Shown in pieces: positions 14,001 through 25,300 of a stretch of DNA of 64,000 nucleotides. A program made the position numbers and the translations under genes. The stretch is from Nemopilema nomurai (taxonomy: Eukaryota > Cnidaria > Scyphozoa > Rhizostomeae > Rhizostomatidae). Every line of letters begins with the position of its first letter. The stretch's first letter is position 1. The stretch covers positions 806,001 to 870,000 of the forward strand of contig PEDN01001353.1 in NCBI GenBank assembly GCA_003864495.1. Reading direction: 5' to 3'. The notes below the pieces were generated by a model. The model did not search any database, was not told where the DNA came from, and saw only the letters and a program-made list of their open reading frames with translations.

Positions 14001-16449
14001 CTTTGTCACAGTAACAATAAGATGCAATATCCTAGCGCTTTATCCAATATCCAAACATCAGACGATGATGCGAGCGCAGAACTAAGCAAGCCTATGATGT
14101 CTGCAGGTGACAGGTACGATAATACTTGAGAAAGCACTCGGTTTTGTACATTTATTTTGCTCGATTCTAAAAGAGACAGGCAGTCTTGACCCATCTGCCA
14201 GTACCAACGGGGGATGAACAGCCATAGGGTTGTTACGGGAAACAGCAAAGTATTTAGTCCCAACAGTAATAATATTGTGTGTGTTACTAATAGATAAACC
14301 CAATCAATACAATGACGGGTGCGTTGGAGCGCAGCTCGTTACATAAAGTGTGCTTCGAGACGTGAAAACGAGGAACAAATCATCGAAGACCAGACAGGGT
14401 ACAAACCCGCCCTGTGACCCCGTGGCACTGTGACCCCTTCTTGTTTATGACAAATGGTCAGCTCAGACGCAAACCGCGAAAGGGCAGTTGGAGCCACCCA
14501 TCTCCAGTCGATGGGGTCAGAAGGCGCAGCGTAACTTCATTAATCAGAAAAGAACATTTGGCAGCCTTTGCACCTATCTTACGAATGTGTCCCGTGTTGA
14601 GCTTTTTTCATTTAAGTCCAATTAAACCAAAAACAACGGGAAAAGCCTGAAGGCGTATGAAACACAGGGCAACTAGAGGTAGTTGTACAACAATACCATG
14701 ACAACTAACAAAAGAATAAAATCAGTCCTGGGCAAGAGATAAGTGCTATGAAGGAACGTGTGACGTACACTGATTTCAGCATAGAACAAGTGCGGGATAT
14801 GAGTGGAAGATTGTAGTGCACAATGCATAATTGCAGTAATGCAATTACTTCAAAACATATGGCTATTTGCTTACAAAATTGCCGTTGACTTGAAAATAAG
14901 TGAGCCTCTTACCGCGTTATTTACGTAATTTACGGTGAGCTTTTTGCCAAAAGCTGCCTTGATTTTGGCCTGCAGACGATCCAGCATAACAGGACGCGAC
15001 AAGGGAACGATCCTGCATCGAACAGAACAAATAACTTTGACAGCCCATGTGCTAAATTGCTTGCAAGCCAAACGGGCCAACCCAGAATTGGGCGCAGGTG
15101 GCCTTGGGTTGACGGGCCCCTGGCCTTGGGTTGACGGGCCTCTGGCCAAGGTCCGACTGATTAATCATAAAATCTTGGCTGGCAAGTTTTCAAAAATGGA
15201 AAATTTTACGTGCTTGCAAAAAGTAAAATTCTGAAGTCTACTAATGTTATAAAATGAAGAGAAGAAATCTAATTACATAAGCTTGCTCGGAAACCATCAA
15301 TTATCACTAGGTCACGCTTCTGCTCCGAAATTAACGAAAAAAGAATACTTCGCGAAAATAACCCCATTCAATTTTACCTCCTCTCTCCTTGGTACTCTAA
15401 TTTGACACGGACATCGTTCTAAAAAATAAGTTGCATAACTATAAACTTGAGCGTAAGAAACGCAATTACTATAAATGGAAGGTGATTTTAACCTTGTAAT
15501 GAGAATGAAAAACAATTACAATGCAAGCCTTATTTGCTCTAAAAAAATCTGAGCCCCCTTGACCGGGCAGGACAAAAGCAAAACAACAACAAAAAATATT
15601 AAGTCGGCAAACACTGTTTTTATGTTCATGGTTTCGAAATGGTAAAAGCCAAGAGCGAAAATGGAGATATTTTGCACGGACTAGAATTGAGTGGCAATGC
15701 GCGTTGGTTAACCGAGTGGAATCATTAACACAGGCCGATGGAGAAGGAGCCTGTCGCTCACTTCATCCGCATCCCAGGCTTGATAACATCGCATTGTTGT
15801 CTGGTCTTGTGTCCTTACGAACAAAGACTAATGCGAGATGCGGCGCAATTTCTTTTGGCAGACACAACGACACGACATCCATTATTCATGTCTCTAACTT
15901 TACTCCCACAATGTTTGCTAATTCTGTAATAACACTGCTGAAATAGAAATTGGTTTTTGCTATTTCAACTTAATCTTGAGGCCATAGAGGAAGAATGTCT
16001 GCCTTCGCAATACTAATCACAAAAATCTTGAATTAAGCATGTCTTTACCACCTGTCCTGCTAATTTTAAGACTCTGAAGCTCTTCAACTTTAGCAGCAAC
16101 TTTGAAAAAGTAGGCAAATGAAATCATGTGATTTTTAATGAAGCAACTGGGATAATTGCAGATTGTCAGATTGCAAGAGGCTAATTACTTTATCCTTCTA
16201 CTGACGATTCCATGCATCATACCTCACAGTAGCATCAATGAAAAATCTTTGGATGGGGGGGGAGGTGGGGGGGTGGCAGATGTGTTCATCTTTAGATTTG
16301 TCTGCCCTCCTCAAGTGACAGAGTTGCCACTGGTTGTAGATTGCTAAATTTACTTTCTACTAACATGGCTAAAAGAGACTTACCTTTTGCTGCAAGGTGA
16401 ATGCATCATTTCCTGTTGACCCATTTCTCTGCTTTCTTTCCATCATATC
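3060..16449 (-). CDS. MAP3K2/3: MAP kinase kinase kinase 2/3-like (MEKK2/3) protein kinase
   Basis: Ser/Thr kinase of the MEKK2/3 family, which phosphorylates MAP2Ks (MEK5, MKK4/7 in vertebrates) in stress and ERK5 signalling. Exons seen, high to low: 16384-16449, 15378-15418, 14913-15012, 13652-13870, 11187-11212, 10516-10684, 9671-9718, 9459-9494, 9149 or 9169-9251, 8433-8519, 7271-7426, 7056-7111, 6074-6160, 5652-5777, 5286-5415, 4990-5060, 4717-4820, 3874-4032, 3060-3129. Total is about 617 codons, against 619-626 aa in human MEKK2 and MEKK3. An N-terminal PB1 domain is followed by a Ser/Pro-rich linker and a C-terminal kinase domain. Motifs: P-loop GAGAYGQ, catalytic Lys in [28 protein letters not shown], and [10 protein letters not shown] near the end. 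The first ATG (16446) is uncertain: the frame stays open to the acceptor, and vertebrate proteins have about 20 more N-terminal residues, so an upstream exon may be missing. Confidence 0.88.
6640..7032. mobile_element. MITE-like inverted-repeat element with G-rich core
   Basis: Terminal inverted repeats of 16 bp, TACCGTAAATCCTCGA at the left and its exact complement at the right, enclose about 390 bp with no coding capacity. The outermost TA on each side may be a TA target duplication, as for Tc1/mariner-type elements. Inside, variants of CTTATTCGAGGGGGG are repeated about six times on one strand, with G runs of 6-9. It sits in the kinase intron between 6160 and 7056, its right end 24 bp from the splice donor of exon 7056-7111. 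Confidence 0.75.
8006..8035. repeat. (AAT)n microsatellite
   Basis: About ten uninterrupted AAT units in the kinase intron between exons 7271-7426 and 8433-8519. Confidence 0.9.
11213..13651. other. Large MAP3K intron
   Basis: A 2.4-kb intron between the 26-nt exon 11187-11212 and the PB1-end exon 13652-13870. Apart from the inverted-repeat element at 12133-12663 I see only AT-rich sequence. Overlapping short open frames on both strands inside that element come from its symmetry and higher GC, not from genes. Confidence 0.6.
12133..12663. mobile_element. MITE-like element with long terminal inverted repeats
   Basis: The left end begins AGCCTGGTTTCCATATAGCC and the right end is its near-exact complement. 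The arms stay paired for about 58-75 bp, broken by one mismatch and by small duplications in the left arm (a 10-bp TGCCTGCGAC direct repeat and a doubled ATCTTCC). The 530-bp element is richer in G+C than its surroundings, has palindromic ACCGGTACCGG-type core sequence and no transposase frame. I could not find a clear target-site duplication. It is likely a non-autonomous DNA transposon. Confidence 0.78.
13652..15418 (-). other. PB1 domain exons of the MAP3K
   Basis: Three phase-matched exons (15378-15418, 14913-15012 and the first half of 13652-13870) encode the PB1 fold, beginning [14 protein letters not shown], then [19 protein letters not shown], then [19 protein letters not shown]. In MEKK2/3 this domain pairs with the PB1 domain of MEK5. 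The conserved basic residues of the first strand and the acidic HQDDLD motif are both present, so it could act as either PB1 face. The 41-nt exon is too short to be found as an open frame and was placed by homology and phase. Confidence 0.85.
15100..15143. repeat. 22-bp tandem duplication
   Basis: Two adjacent near-identical 22-bp copies starting GGCCTTGGGTTGACGGGCC, in the kinase intron upstream of exon 14913-15012. No gene role is visible. Confidence 0.7.
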
Positions 16450-19400
16450 CTAGCAAAAATAAAATTTAAAACTCAGATTAAAGAAATCAAATTAAAGAAA
16501 ATGTAACATCCAGCTAGTAGCCAAGAGCATTTGCAACAATCTTTTGCAATTAACTTTTGCTTTCTAGAAAGACAAATTGCTGCAGACTCTTGAAAACATC
16601 CCAGTAATGCAGTGGTCTTTGATATAAGCATTGCTGCACTCAATTCAAATGAAACAAAAGTGAAATCTATAAAAAGTTTAGCATAAATTACATGCTTTTT
16701 CATTGAATCATTAAAGTCAATGTATATTTTACAATTTCAAACTCTAAAAAAGGCAAGATATAATAAATTTCCAAATTTGGTGAGGAAATCGACAGCTAAA
16801 AATGTCATATTTTTCTCTTAATTTCTCATAATTTTGCTTTTTTTTTATTAATTAAGAAAGTTATACCCAAAATTAGCCATTGGTATAAAGCATTACAGAT
16901 ATAACTTTAACTGATAGTTACAGTTAGAAAGGAAACATTTAGCCTAAATAAATCAATATATTTCAAAACATTTGCATTTTAACTTTTTCCTTTGAGTAAA
17001 TCAAACATGTTCAAAGACAGTCTCTTTAAAAATGCTGCTTTAAATCAAAATCGTTCTGCCTATCTGCTTAATAGCTTACTGCTCATGTGACCACACTTAA
17101 TGAGAATTCCAGATCAAACACCTTCAATGTTTTTTCACACACTTTGACTCTTTCAAATAACATCTTCCTTTGTTGCCTTGTTATTGACTAAGATGAACTA
17201 TAAAGTCAATATTTGAAAAAACATTTCTTTTTTTGAGAAGGCTTATGAATTTCAACAAATGTTTAATATTTAATGTAAAATATTTATTGATGTTTACACT
17301 GATATATAATGATGCTTTTGCAAAAATCTGTATATAGCTTTCCCCCTTCGCCTCCCTTACGCTCCATATATATCCTTAACAACTTTATATAGGTGTCCTA
17401 ATAATTTATTTTTTTCTTTTCTTACAGTGAGGAGTGTCAATGAGCTTTTGAACAAATGTTAACACAACCTATTACTTACAAAATATTTTTAGCAGGATAT
17501 TTCATCTGAAAGAACAAAATCCTTTCTGAATGAACTCTTAAGACAAAAGTTGGCTTATCTTTATTTTCCTTTCAGTTAGCTTGCTCCCAAAGGGGAAATT
17601 TCAAGATACATTCTTTGTTTAACCATAATTTCAAAATCTGGCTGTGTATGGCTGTGTATCCAAAACCTTCCTTTTAAGTGATTTTAAACTTGTGCCTTTA
17701 TTCTTTTATATAGTATTTATATGTCTTAACTCAAAAGTGTAAGTAAAATGCATTTAAAACAGCTACTGAAGTTATTGTAAAATATCTAGTTTATCTCAAA
17801 ATCAGTTCAGCTGAATAAACTCTACAAAATTTTTAAAATTCAATCAAAGTTTGAATATTAAAATACATCATCTATGGCAAAATAATTTCAAACCTTCTAT
17901 TTTATGCTGATGGTAAAATCTGGCAAATATTGAATAAAACTAAATGGTAAAGAAACAGCTAAAAATGAAAGCTTATATTATTATTCTGATTGCTCACATA
18001 AGCGTTTCATAGAATATGCAAATTCAGTTGAAATAGATTTGACATCCCCAACATCAAAATTTGTTGCATAAACAGGGGACCTGAAATTTGCATAAACAGT
18101 GGACCAAAAAATTGAAACCTGAAACAACACGCATTTTTGCAAGTAACTTATAGACTGAGAGATAAATACACATCAATCACAAACGTAGAATTTGATGCTG
18201 CCAAGAATTGTAAAACATCCTATAAACCATGGCAATAAACCACACGGATTAATCAGATATGCAAATCTTGTTCAGAGCGAAGGATGTCGCGATATCAGAA
18301 TCCAAATGTCTATCGAATGCATCACTATTCTAGGAAACTAAAATGATTAATGGATTAGGCACTAGAGAAGAACTGCAAAATCAAGTTTTATATATGCCAT
18401 TTTCCAATGATAGCAACGCTTATTCTGACACAGTGCATTGCAAAATCAAAATCAGTTGAAGTTTTAGCAATTAATTTACCAACACATGTGACACGATCAG
18501 AGAAAACCCATGCACCATGAGGAAATGGAATTTCTCATGAGGAAATCATGGCGACGAAGATATGAGCAAGAATTGATGATCAAACGTACTTGCACTACGT
18601 GAAGTCGATGGACAAAGATCAATGCAAATTAAAAACTCATAAATATTCATAAAGATGCAAAGGACGCACCAACCAACTTAGTCTGATTATTCAATTCCGA
18701 ACTCCAGGAAACTTGAGCGGTCCCCTCTGTCTGTCAGTACCATGAGTGTGTTTATTTCAACTGTCAACGTACATCCGCAAAATACACTCCAATTGGTCTG
18801 GGTATCTAGCCAACTCGGATAAAAAAAGCGTTCCAGATAAACAAAATATTTCCCTCCAAGAACACGACTGAGTATATTGAGCACTGGCTGCAACTGTTTA
18901 TAGGTGGATCGGCCTAAACAAATACAGAACAGGGCTTCCCGCTTCGAGTAACACCATAAAAATCAGATTCAGATGTGTGCAAAGTTATACTTTTGCTTCT
19001 TTATGAGTCTGCACCTTGTATCTAGCGGTCTTTCAACAAGCAGATCTCCAAAACAAGTTTTACAACCACTTCGACATTCTGCATTTTTACAATCGACAAA
19101 ACTTCGCACTTAATTTACCATAAAGTACGCATGCGCACCAAACGACCAGGCTCATGATATTGAGGACAGGGGGGAGGGACTGGACTATAAGTGAAATTTC
19201 ATGGTATTCGTTTACAATTTAATATACGGGTCTCTTCATTTGCATGGTACAAAACTAAATCTAAAATTATTCTGGACTTTGAGAAAAAGGACACAGGAAG
19301 ACCGAAAATGCAAGACGGTAACAGGTCTTTCTCATGAATTTGAAATAAGTAAGCATCATTTCAAAACTTTACACGCTGAAAGTTCCGCAGTAGGGATGCA

Positions 19401-22092
19401 AAGTTATGACAACAAAGAAAATATACTGCAGCTACATGATTATATCAAGATCCCAGAGCTCACTGTAAACCAGTTCTTGTTTTTACACGTTTTATGCCAA
19501 GCTAAAGCAACAACCATCTCTTAAAAAATTTTCAGGGTTTTTGGTAGTTTATTTTAAGGTTTATTAAAAAGATTTATCAAAGGCAATGTTTAATTAACCT
19601 GGTGGAAAACTAAAATGTCAAAAATTAATTTAATAAAGGCCCTTAAAAGATTCATAAAACAATCTTTCAAAAAGCATGCATCAAATGTAAATTTTTGGAT
19701 GCAAGTAATATGTTAACTAATTCAACGGAGCCCCTTTGGAAGAGAAATACATTTGAAGGCTATAAATAAGCAGATGCGAGCATTATGCAAAGTGGTATCC
19801 TGCCATGCTCTCCAGATAAGATGAACCAAATTTACGAGTTCTTCAAACGACATCTTTACGAAGTCTTTAAATGATAACTCCATTGCCCATGCAGAGGCCT
19901 GATAACAGGGCCTACGCAAGCTCTGTCGGGGAGCGAGAGACGAACAGAGAGACACGCGGTAAAGCGACTCGTTTGTATATAATTTCTAGATTACTAAATG
20001 ATTATAAATCACATACATGTTAAGGCTATCAAAATTTGAAGAATAAATTCTAATTACAAATCCTGATAAGGTCTATAAAAAGCCCGTTAATCTAAAGATC
20101 GGGAAAATCAAGAAATCGGGTTGTAGTGATCTGCAAGCCAACTTCTTCGCGTAGTTTTTCTCGATGATGAAACCGGACGCTGCGTAGGAGCATTTTCCAT
20201 TTGGAAAAGTTCCTAAGCCTTGAAGGAAAAACAGGAAGAATGCGGCCTAGCTTTTGCAATTGCTTCTCAAACTTAATGTTCAAGTATACTTATTCATACT
20301 GAAACTGTGCTCCATGTTTGGAAGAAACTAATTCTACTCACAGGGCCGGCTCCATGGGGGCGTGTGACATCATCAAAACATCCCCCTACCCCATAGAGAC
20401 CCCAAACCAAAAAGGATTATGTTCAGCGTCTAACAGGAAATCTTTAGCAATAGAAAGGGTGAACCACAACTAAAGCTGTCAACGAATCTACAAACGTGCC
20501 TCTTTATTCACTCAGAGATTGATGTTACATGCCCAGTCTCACAATACCGGCCCTGTTTACTTGGCTACTGATTAGATATTGCACGGCCAGCTCTTTCTGG
20601 CCAATAGACAATATAGGAAGCAGAAATACAAAACACGACACCCTTCAATCTGATAATAAAAACGAGCACTTCCAACGCAAAAAGCAGAACCAGGAGAGGA
20701 AGCTCACCTCAGCTGAATAACACGTTTCTGTGGTCACTTTCTGCATTGCTTATCTAATCGCTGTTCAGTCGATGAGGAATGGGATACTGACGTTTTTGTG
20801 ATACATTTGCGAATTACTTTTGTTTTGGCTTTTTAACACTTTTGAAATTCGTTGCCCTCAGCTATAACAACGATTAGGAATATTATCAGTGTGGTTTCAA
20901 GGCGGAGGAAACAGGCTCCAAAACGCTTCATTTGCGGTAAATTTTGTGAAGTTTGCTGCACTGGATTCTTGAAAAATAAAATGGCTAGCTTACAGCCTTG
21001 GTAAAACAATAAGTAAACAAAACCCTTTAGTGTCTGGAAGAAACCCAAACAACCTTACCTCAACCTAAACATTCCCTACGTAAGTACTTTCCTAGGCAGC
21101 CTTAATTCATTGCACCGGGTACCAAATGGGAACCATGCGACCTACCACGTGAAACGATGTCAAATGAAAAGTACTGATCTGTTATGGTACCGTGACCTTA
21201 CAAAGCAGAGTCGTCCCGTTGTTGTAATAGGACTGTGATACCTGGAAAAATATAAATAAATACATGGGCAGCTAATTACCTGCATATGGTTACCTAAATG
21301 TAGAGCTATTTATCTTGTACAACATAATCAATAAAGCTAATCAGAGGTCTGTCGATAGGTCCTAATTGACCACGTGATACCAGGAAGTTTCCATTGAAAG
21401 CAGATATCCATCGGGGGTTTCTTCAGCAAATGGCAAAGAATGCTTTATAATTGGTCCCTTTGTCCTCATTGGTGGAATTGAGAGTCAAAATTCTTCGCCA
21501 GATAAAAAGAAAAAGGCAATGAATTATTGATTATCAGTTGGTTGGAGAAACAAGAAGGGTCTCGACAGTATTCTCAGATTCGCGTCGATACTGAAAGAGC
21601 GAACTGCTTTGAATGAGCGTCCAGGCTGCCTTGGCGCACAAATGGAAGGCGTATGCACTCACAATAGGACACATTCTCAATAAGTGCTCAAGAACTTGTC
21701 TTTAATGCTCTCTGCTTATAGTTACAAATTAATGTATATTATGCGATTGCATTGATATTAACACAAAGGAACAAAACAATAAACACCTTGATTGTTTGAG
21801 AAACCCAGCATCACATTTTAAAATTATAACTCATCTAGGAGGATAGACTGGTGTCTACTATGCATATGTGTATGAGACACATGGACAGATAGACTGGTGT
21901 CCAGCAGATTTCAACCCATGAGATAAAGCCAAATATAAACTTTGAACAAGTGGTCCGTGCAGTGACATGGGAAGGAGCTGACAGCCTTTTGACGATAGAA
22001 CAACCTGCTCTGGAATCAGAACCCCTGACACTATTGTTGTATCCACCCATACTAAAACTGATCTAACGAATAGAAAGCATTTGTATACTCAC
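16450..22092. other. Intergenic or 5' kinase region, no gene recognised
   Basis: 5.6 kb between the first recognised kinase exon and the end of ELAPOR. It should contain the kinase promoter, 5' UTR and perhaps an N-terminal coding exon, plus the ELAPOR 3' UTR. Sequence from about 16450 to 18400 is strongly AT-rich with few open frames. Several frames of 60-110 codons exist (for example 19201-19524 plus, 19722-19955 minus), but none matches a family I know or has convincing splice borders. Confidence 0.5.
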
Positions 22093-22107
22093 AGATCGTC
22101 GTCAAAG

Positions 22108-22317
22108 TTACTCATCAATCAGTTCGTGAAGATCGTCGTCTTTAAGTTGCTTCATGTGAGTCCCGGGTGCAAAAAGCTGCGTCCTGTACAGTCGATTCTT
22201 TCTTAGCAGCATTATAACGGTAATGAAGAGGGCAAAGGCAATGAAGACGAAGATAACGATGATCACGATGAGGCCGCTAGACGAAAATGGCTTTCGAGAG
22301 GCCTTCGCCGTCGGAAC
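22108..22317 (-). other. Transmembrane and cytoplasmic-tail exon of the ELAPOR-like gene
   Basis: The last coding exon encodes about 16 lumenal residues, one hydrophobic helix of about 23 residues (GLIVIIVIFVFIAFALFITV and following), a basic stop-transfer LRKNR, and a tail ending KDDDLHELIDE. The tail has about 33 residues, shorter than the roughly 80-residue vertebrate ELAPOR tails and without their AxxDSCAIMEG block. It ends in DLHELI, which fits the acidic dileucine form [D/E]xxxL[L/I]. The stop TAA at 22108 is followed 15 bp later by a consensus donor GTGAGT, so the 3' UTR probably contains an intron. Confidence 0.8.
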
Positions 22318-25300
22318 CTGAAACAAATTGACGAAATGTATCAGCGTAACGACAGAGTGAAACAGTGGTAGAATCTAGCGAGGAAAGGGGGGGAGGGGCT
22401 GTAGAAGATGGGGTGAATGATAGCACCGTACTCGTTGCTCCTTCCAAACATTACAATGCTTGCTACTGAAACGATGTTTTGTTATTTAACAAACGAATTC
22501 ATAAGAAAGGTGAACTTCAAACGCTTCAAATTTGTGAACTTCAAAAGGTGGGTTCTATATTGTACGTACGTTATTGGATAGTAGAAAGCTTTTGATAGAA
22601 ACTCTTGGTAACTGAGATAATCGTTTGGCTGGCCAATGTTTGACTTCAAATTTGCCATTATTGGAAAAGCATTAATGGTTTTGACATCGATTACGCCAAC
22701 TCTGGCTGAATAAACCAGACTGCAAAAATCCAACTGCGTTGCCATGCGCTGTAGCCACAAAGACTACTACCATTAATTAAAAACCAATATAATCCTTTAA
22801 ATCTTCAACCAGTGAGGCTTCGACCCACTCACGTTACTAGAAATCTGACACTCCCCTTCTAAAATAACTTATTATTGCTTGCTTATTGAGCCAAGACTCA
22901 ATGCAGAATTTTGTGGTCCCCTAAGAAGGGGAAAATTTGTTGATTTGAAACTTCGCGTAGGCGTCGCACCTAAAGCAGGGAAATATAATTGCATAGCATC
23001 GTGACTCCTGAAGTCACTTTCCTCTGGATGTGCAGAATTCAAAAGCTGCATTGGTTGTTATATCAAGCAACTTAAAGAAAGCTGCCTCTAGGAAAAACTG
23101 GATCGAAGAAATTGTCTCAAGGAAAAATGAGACCATAGACTGACGATGCCTCAGAGCGATTTTGCAATTAGAGAATACTGCGCGCGAAACTGAAAGTGAT
23201 TTAAACTGAAAATGCCCAAAACATGCCTTCAATACACCTAACAATAGCTGACCTTTCCAAACCAGTCAATAAGGCCCGTTGCAATGAGAATGGATAATAA
23301 GACAATGGACATCTAGAAATGGCCGTTCGATTCTGTGGACACAAGGAAATTTAAACTGACTGACAAACTTGGAGAAAAAGACATGGCTTAAAGAGGCTGT
23401 TACACAGAAAAGCTCAGGATACCAGCGGCAGAGTTAGCAGCTAAAGATGCGAAGGAGCTTGAGAGAGCCCAACATTTAAGTATTGAAATTGCAAGCTTTC
23501 AGACGGAATAAAGCAAAATGAGAGGAAATGCAGTCTGACTAAGGTACCCATTGGGGGGAAACAGTGTGAGTAGAAATCACAGGTTGTCAAGGGAACTTTT
23601 CTCCTTACAGTAAGGAACAATCCTGGTGAATACAAATATGTTTATATGACACTCCATACTCAACGATACGAGAATTTTCGGACCCAAGTCTTGTTGGACT
23701 CGGCTACAATGAAATCAAGAACTATGCTTTTCAAGCTTTGTTTGTGACCTAGTAAAGGATGAAAAGCTAGCTAGAATAATTAAAACACTGCCAAAAACTT
23801 TGAGGCAACATAAAGATGTTAAATGTGGCGTCTCCTCGTTGCTTAAATTCCTCTCTAACACCCAGTTGTAGGTGATTTCTGTAGAGTACGGTAAAAACAT
23901 CATCTGCATCTGTACTAATACTTTTTTCTCAAGTAATTAAAAATATGAAGTGCATCAATGTGATGCTACATGAAACCCGTGATTGGTACATAGTGAAGAG
24001 ATTTGTGACAAAGGACAGGAAGGCAAAGGCCATCAACGAACGTAGTCTGTTGGACCAATTTAATGGACTGCTGCTCGGAAGCCCTAACCAAAACAGTCTG
24101 CCTGTGCAAATTCCCCACAAATAAGAACCCCACAAGTAGAAAAAGCGACCCCTCACCCTGCATGGCACAAACAGCTGGTCGTAGACTTTGGTGCCCCCCG
24201 TCTCGTTTCGACAGTTGTTGGTGAAGCCATACGTGACGTTTTTGAAGCCGTTGACACAGTTCGTATGGGTTTCGGTCGCCTTTGACTTGTTGCAGATTGG
24301 GCATGCGTAGAGCGAGCGCCAGAGGAGGTAAAACTCGCAAGGCTCCTTTTCGACAACTGAAATAAAAACGACGTCGACTAATACTCGAAGGTGCACGCTT
24401 AATGGCGCCTTTGGTGCATTTGAATATGACTTACATTTAAAAAAACCTTTTCTCGTCTTAAACTAAGAAATATAACCTTATCAAATGTCACAAAGACCAT
24501 ACGTGTATCTCTTGTTTTCTTAACAGCATGTAAAACATAAATAAAGCCGGGTACACAAATACAGCAATCAATAAATGAATAAATCCCCCGTTGGATGCTT
24601 GAAACGCCAAGAATCTTGCATTGGAAATAAAACATGGCCTTTTTGCTTCTACTTTAAAGCGCATCGTAGAAACTTGGTTTAGTCATTAAATTGTCAGCGG
24701 TACAAATAGAAGCATCTAACAGCGTCATCGAAACCAGGGCAAAGTCACATGTCTAATATCTCTGAGTGAAGTTGCTCCATAAAATTATTAGACATTGTCA
24801 TAAATGATAAAAGCGAATTCATAAGTGAATAACAAATTAATAACAATAATGAATCGTTGCACACTGAATAAGAACGATTGACAACCAACCGGAATAGTTG
24901 CTCATTGAGGTGGGTGTCCCAACCCCTGCATTCGGATCACAAACCAAATCGATTATTGTTTTGGCGCTCTTCATCTCGTTCTTGTGCTTGTTGTAGCAGC
25001 GAAAGCCGTCGGTCAGTTCTACGGTCAGCCCCGCGGTGACGTCATCCTTGGCTTTGAAGCCAATCACCCGGCCGATGCTGTAGGAGTAGGTGGAAGAGAA
25101 AGACCAGCGTTTGCAGGCCATTGTCTTCAAAACAATCTGCAATGGACAAATAGATTGGGGCTTATCGTGTCTGGCATGGCTAGAACTAAGTAGCATTTCT
25201 CCGCAACAATTCGCTGATCGTCCAGATCATACTAAACACAAAACGTTGAAGGGCCGAAAGTAGAATGCTCAGAATTCTATTGACAAGGATTAATGTGATA

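Noticed and set aside
16256..16275. G-rich tract in a kinase intron considered as a regulatory quadruplex
   Set aside because: Two short G runs interrupted by A/T; similar G tracts recur through the window, so nothing sets this one apart.
19722..20283. Minus-strand frames (77 and 63 codons) considered as 5' exons of the kinase
   Set aside because: Their translations look protein-like in places, but none resembles the MEKK2/3 N-terminus (the acidic MDxQxALNSI-type start) and no donor in the required phase was convincing.
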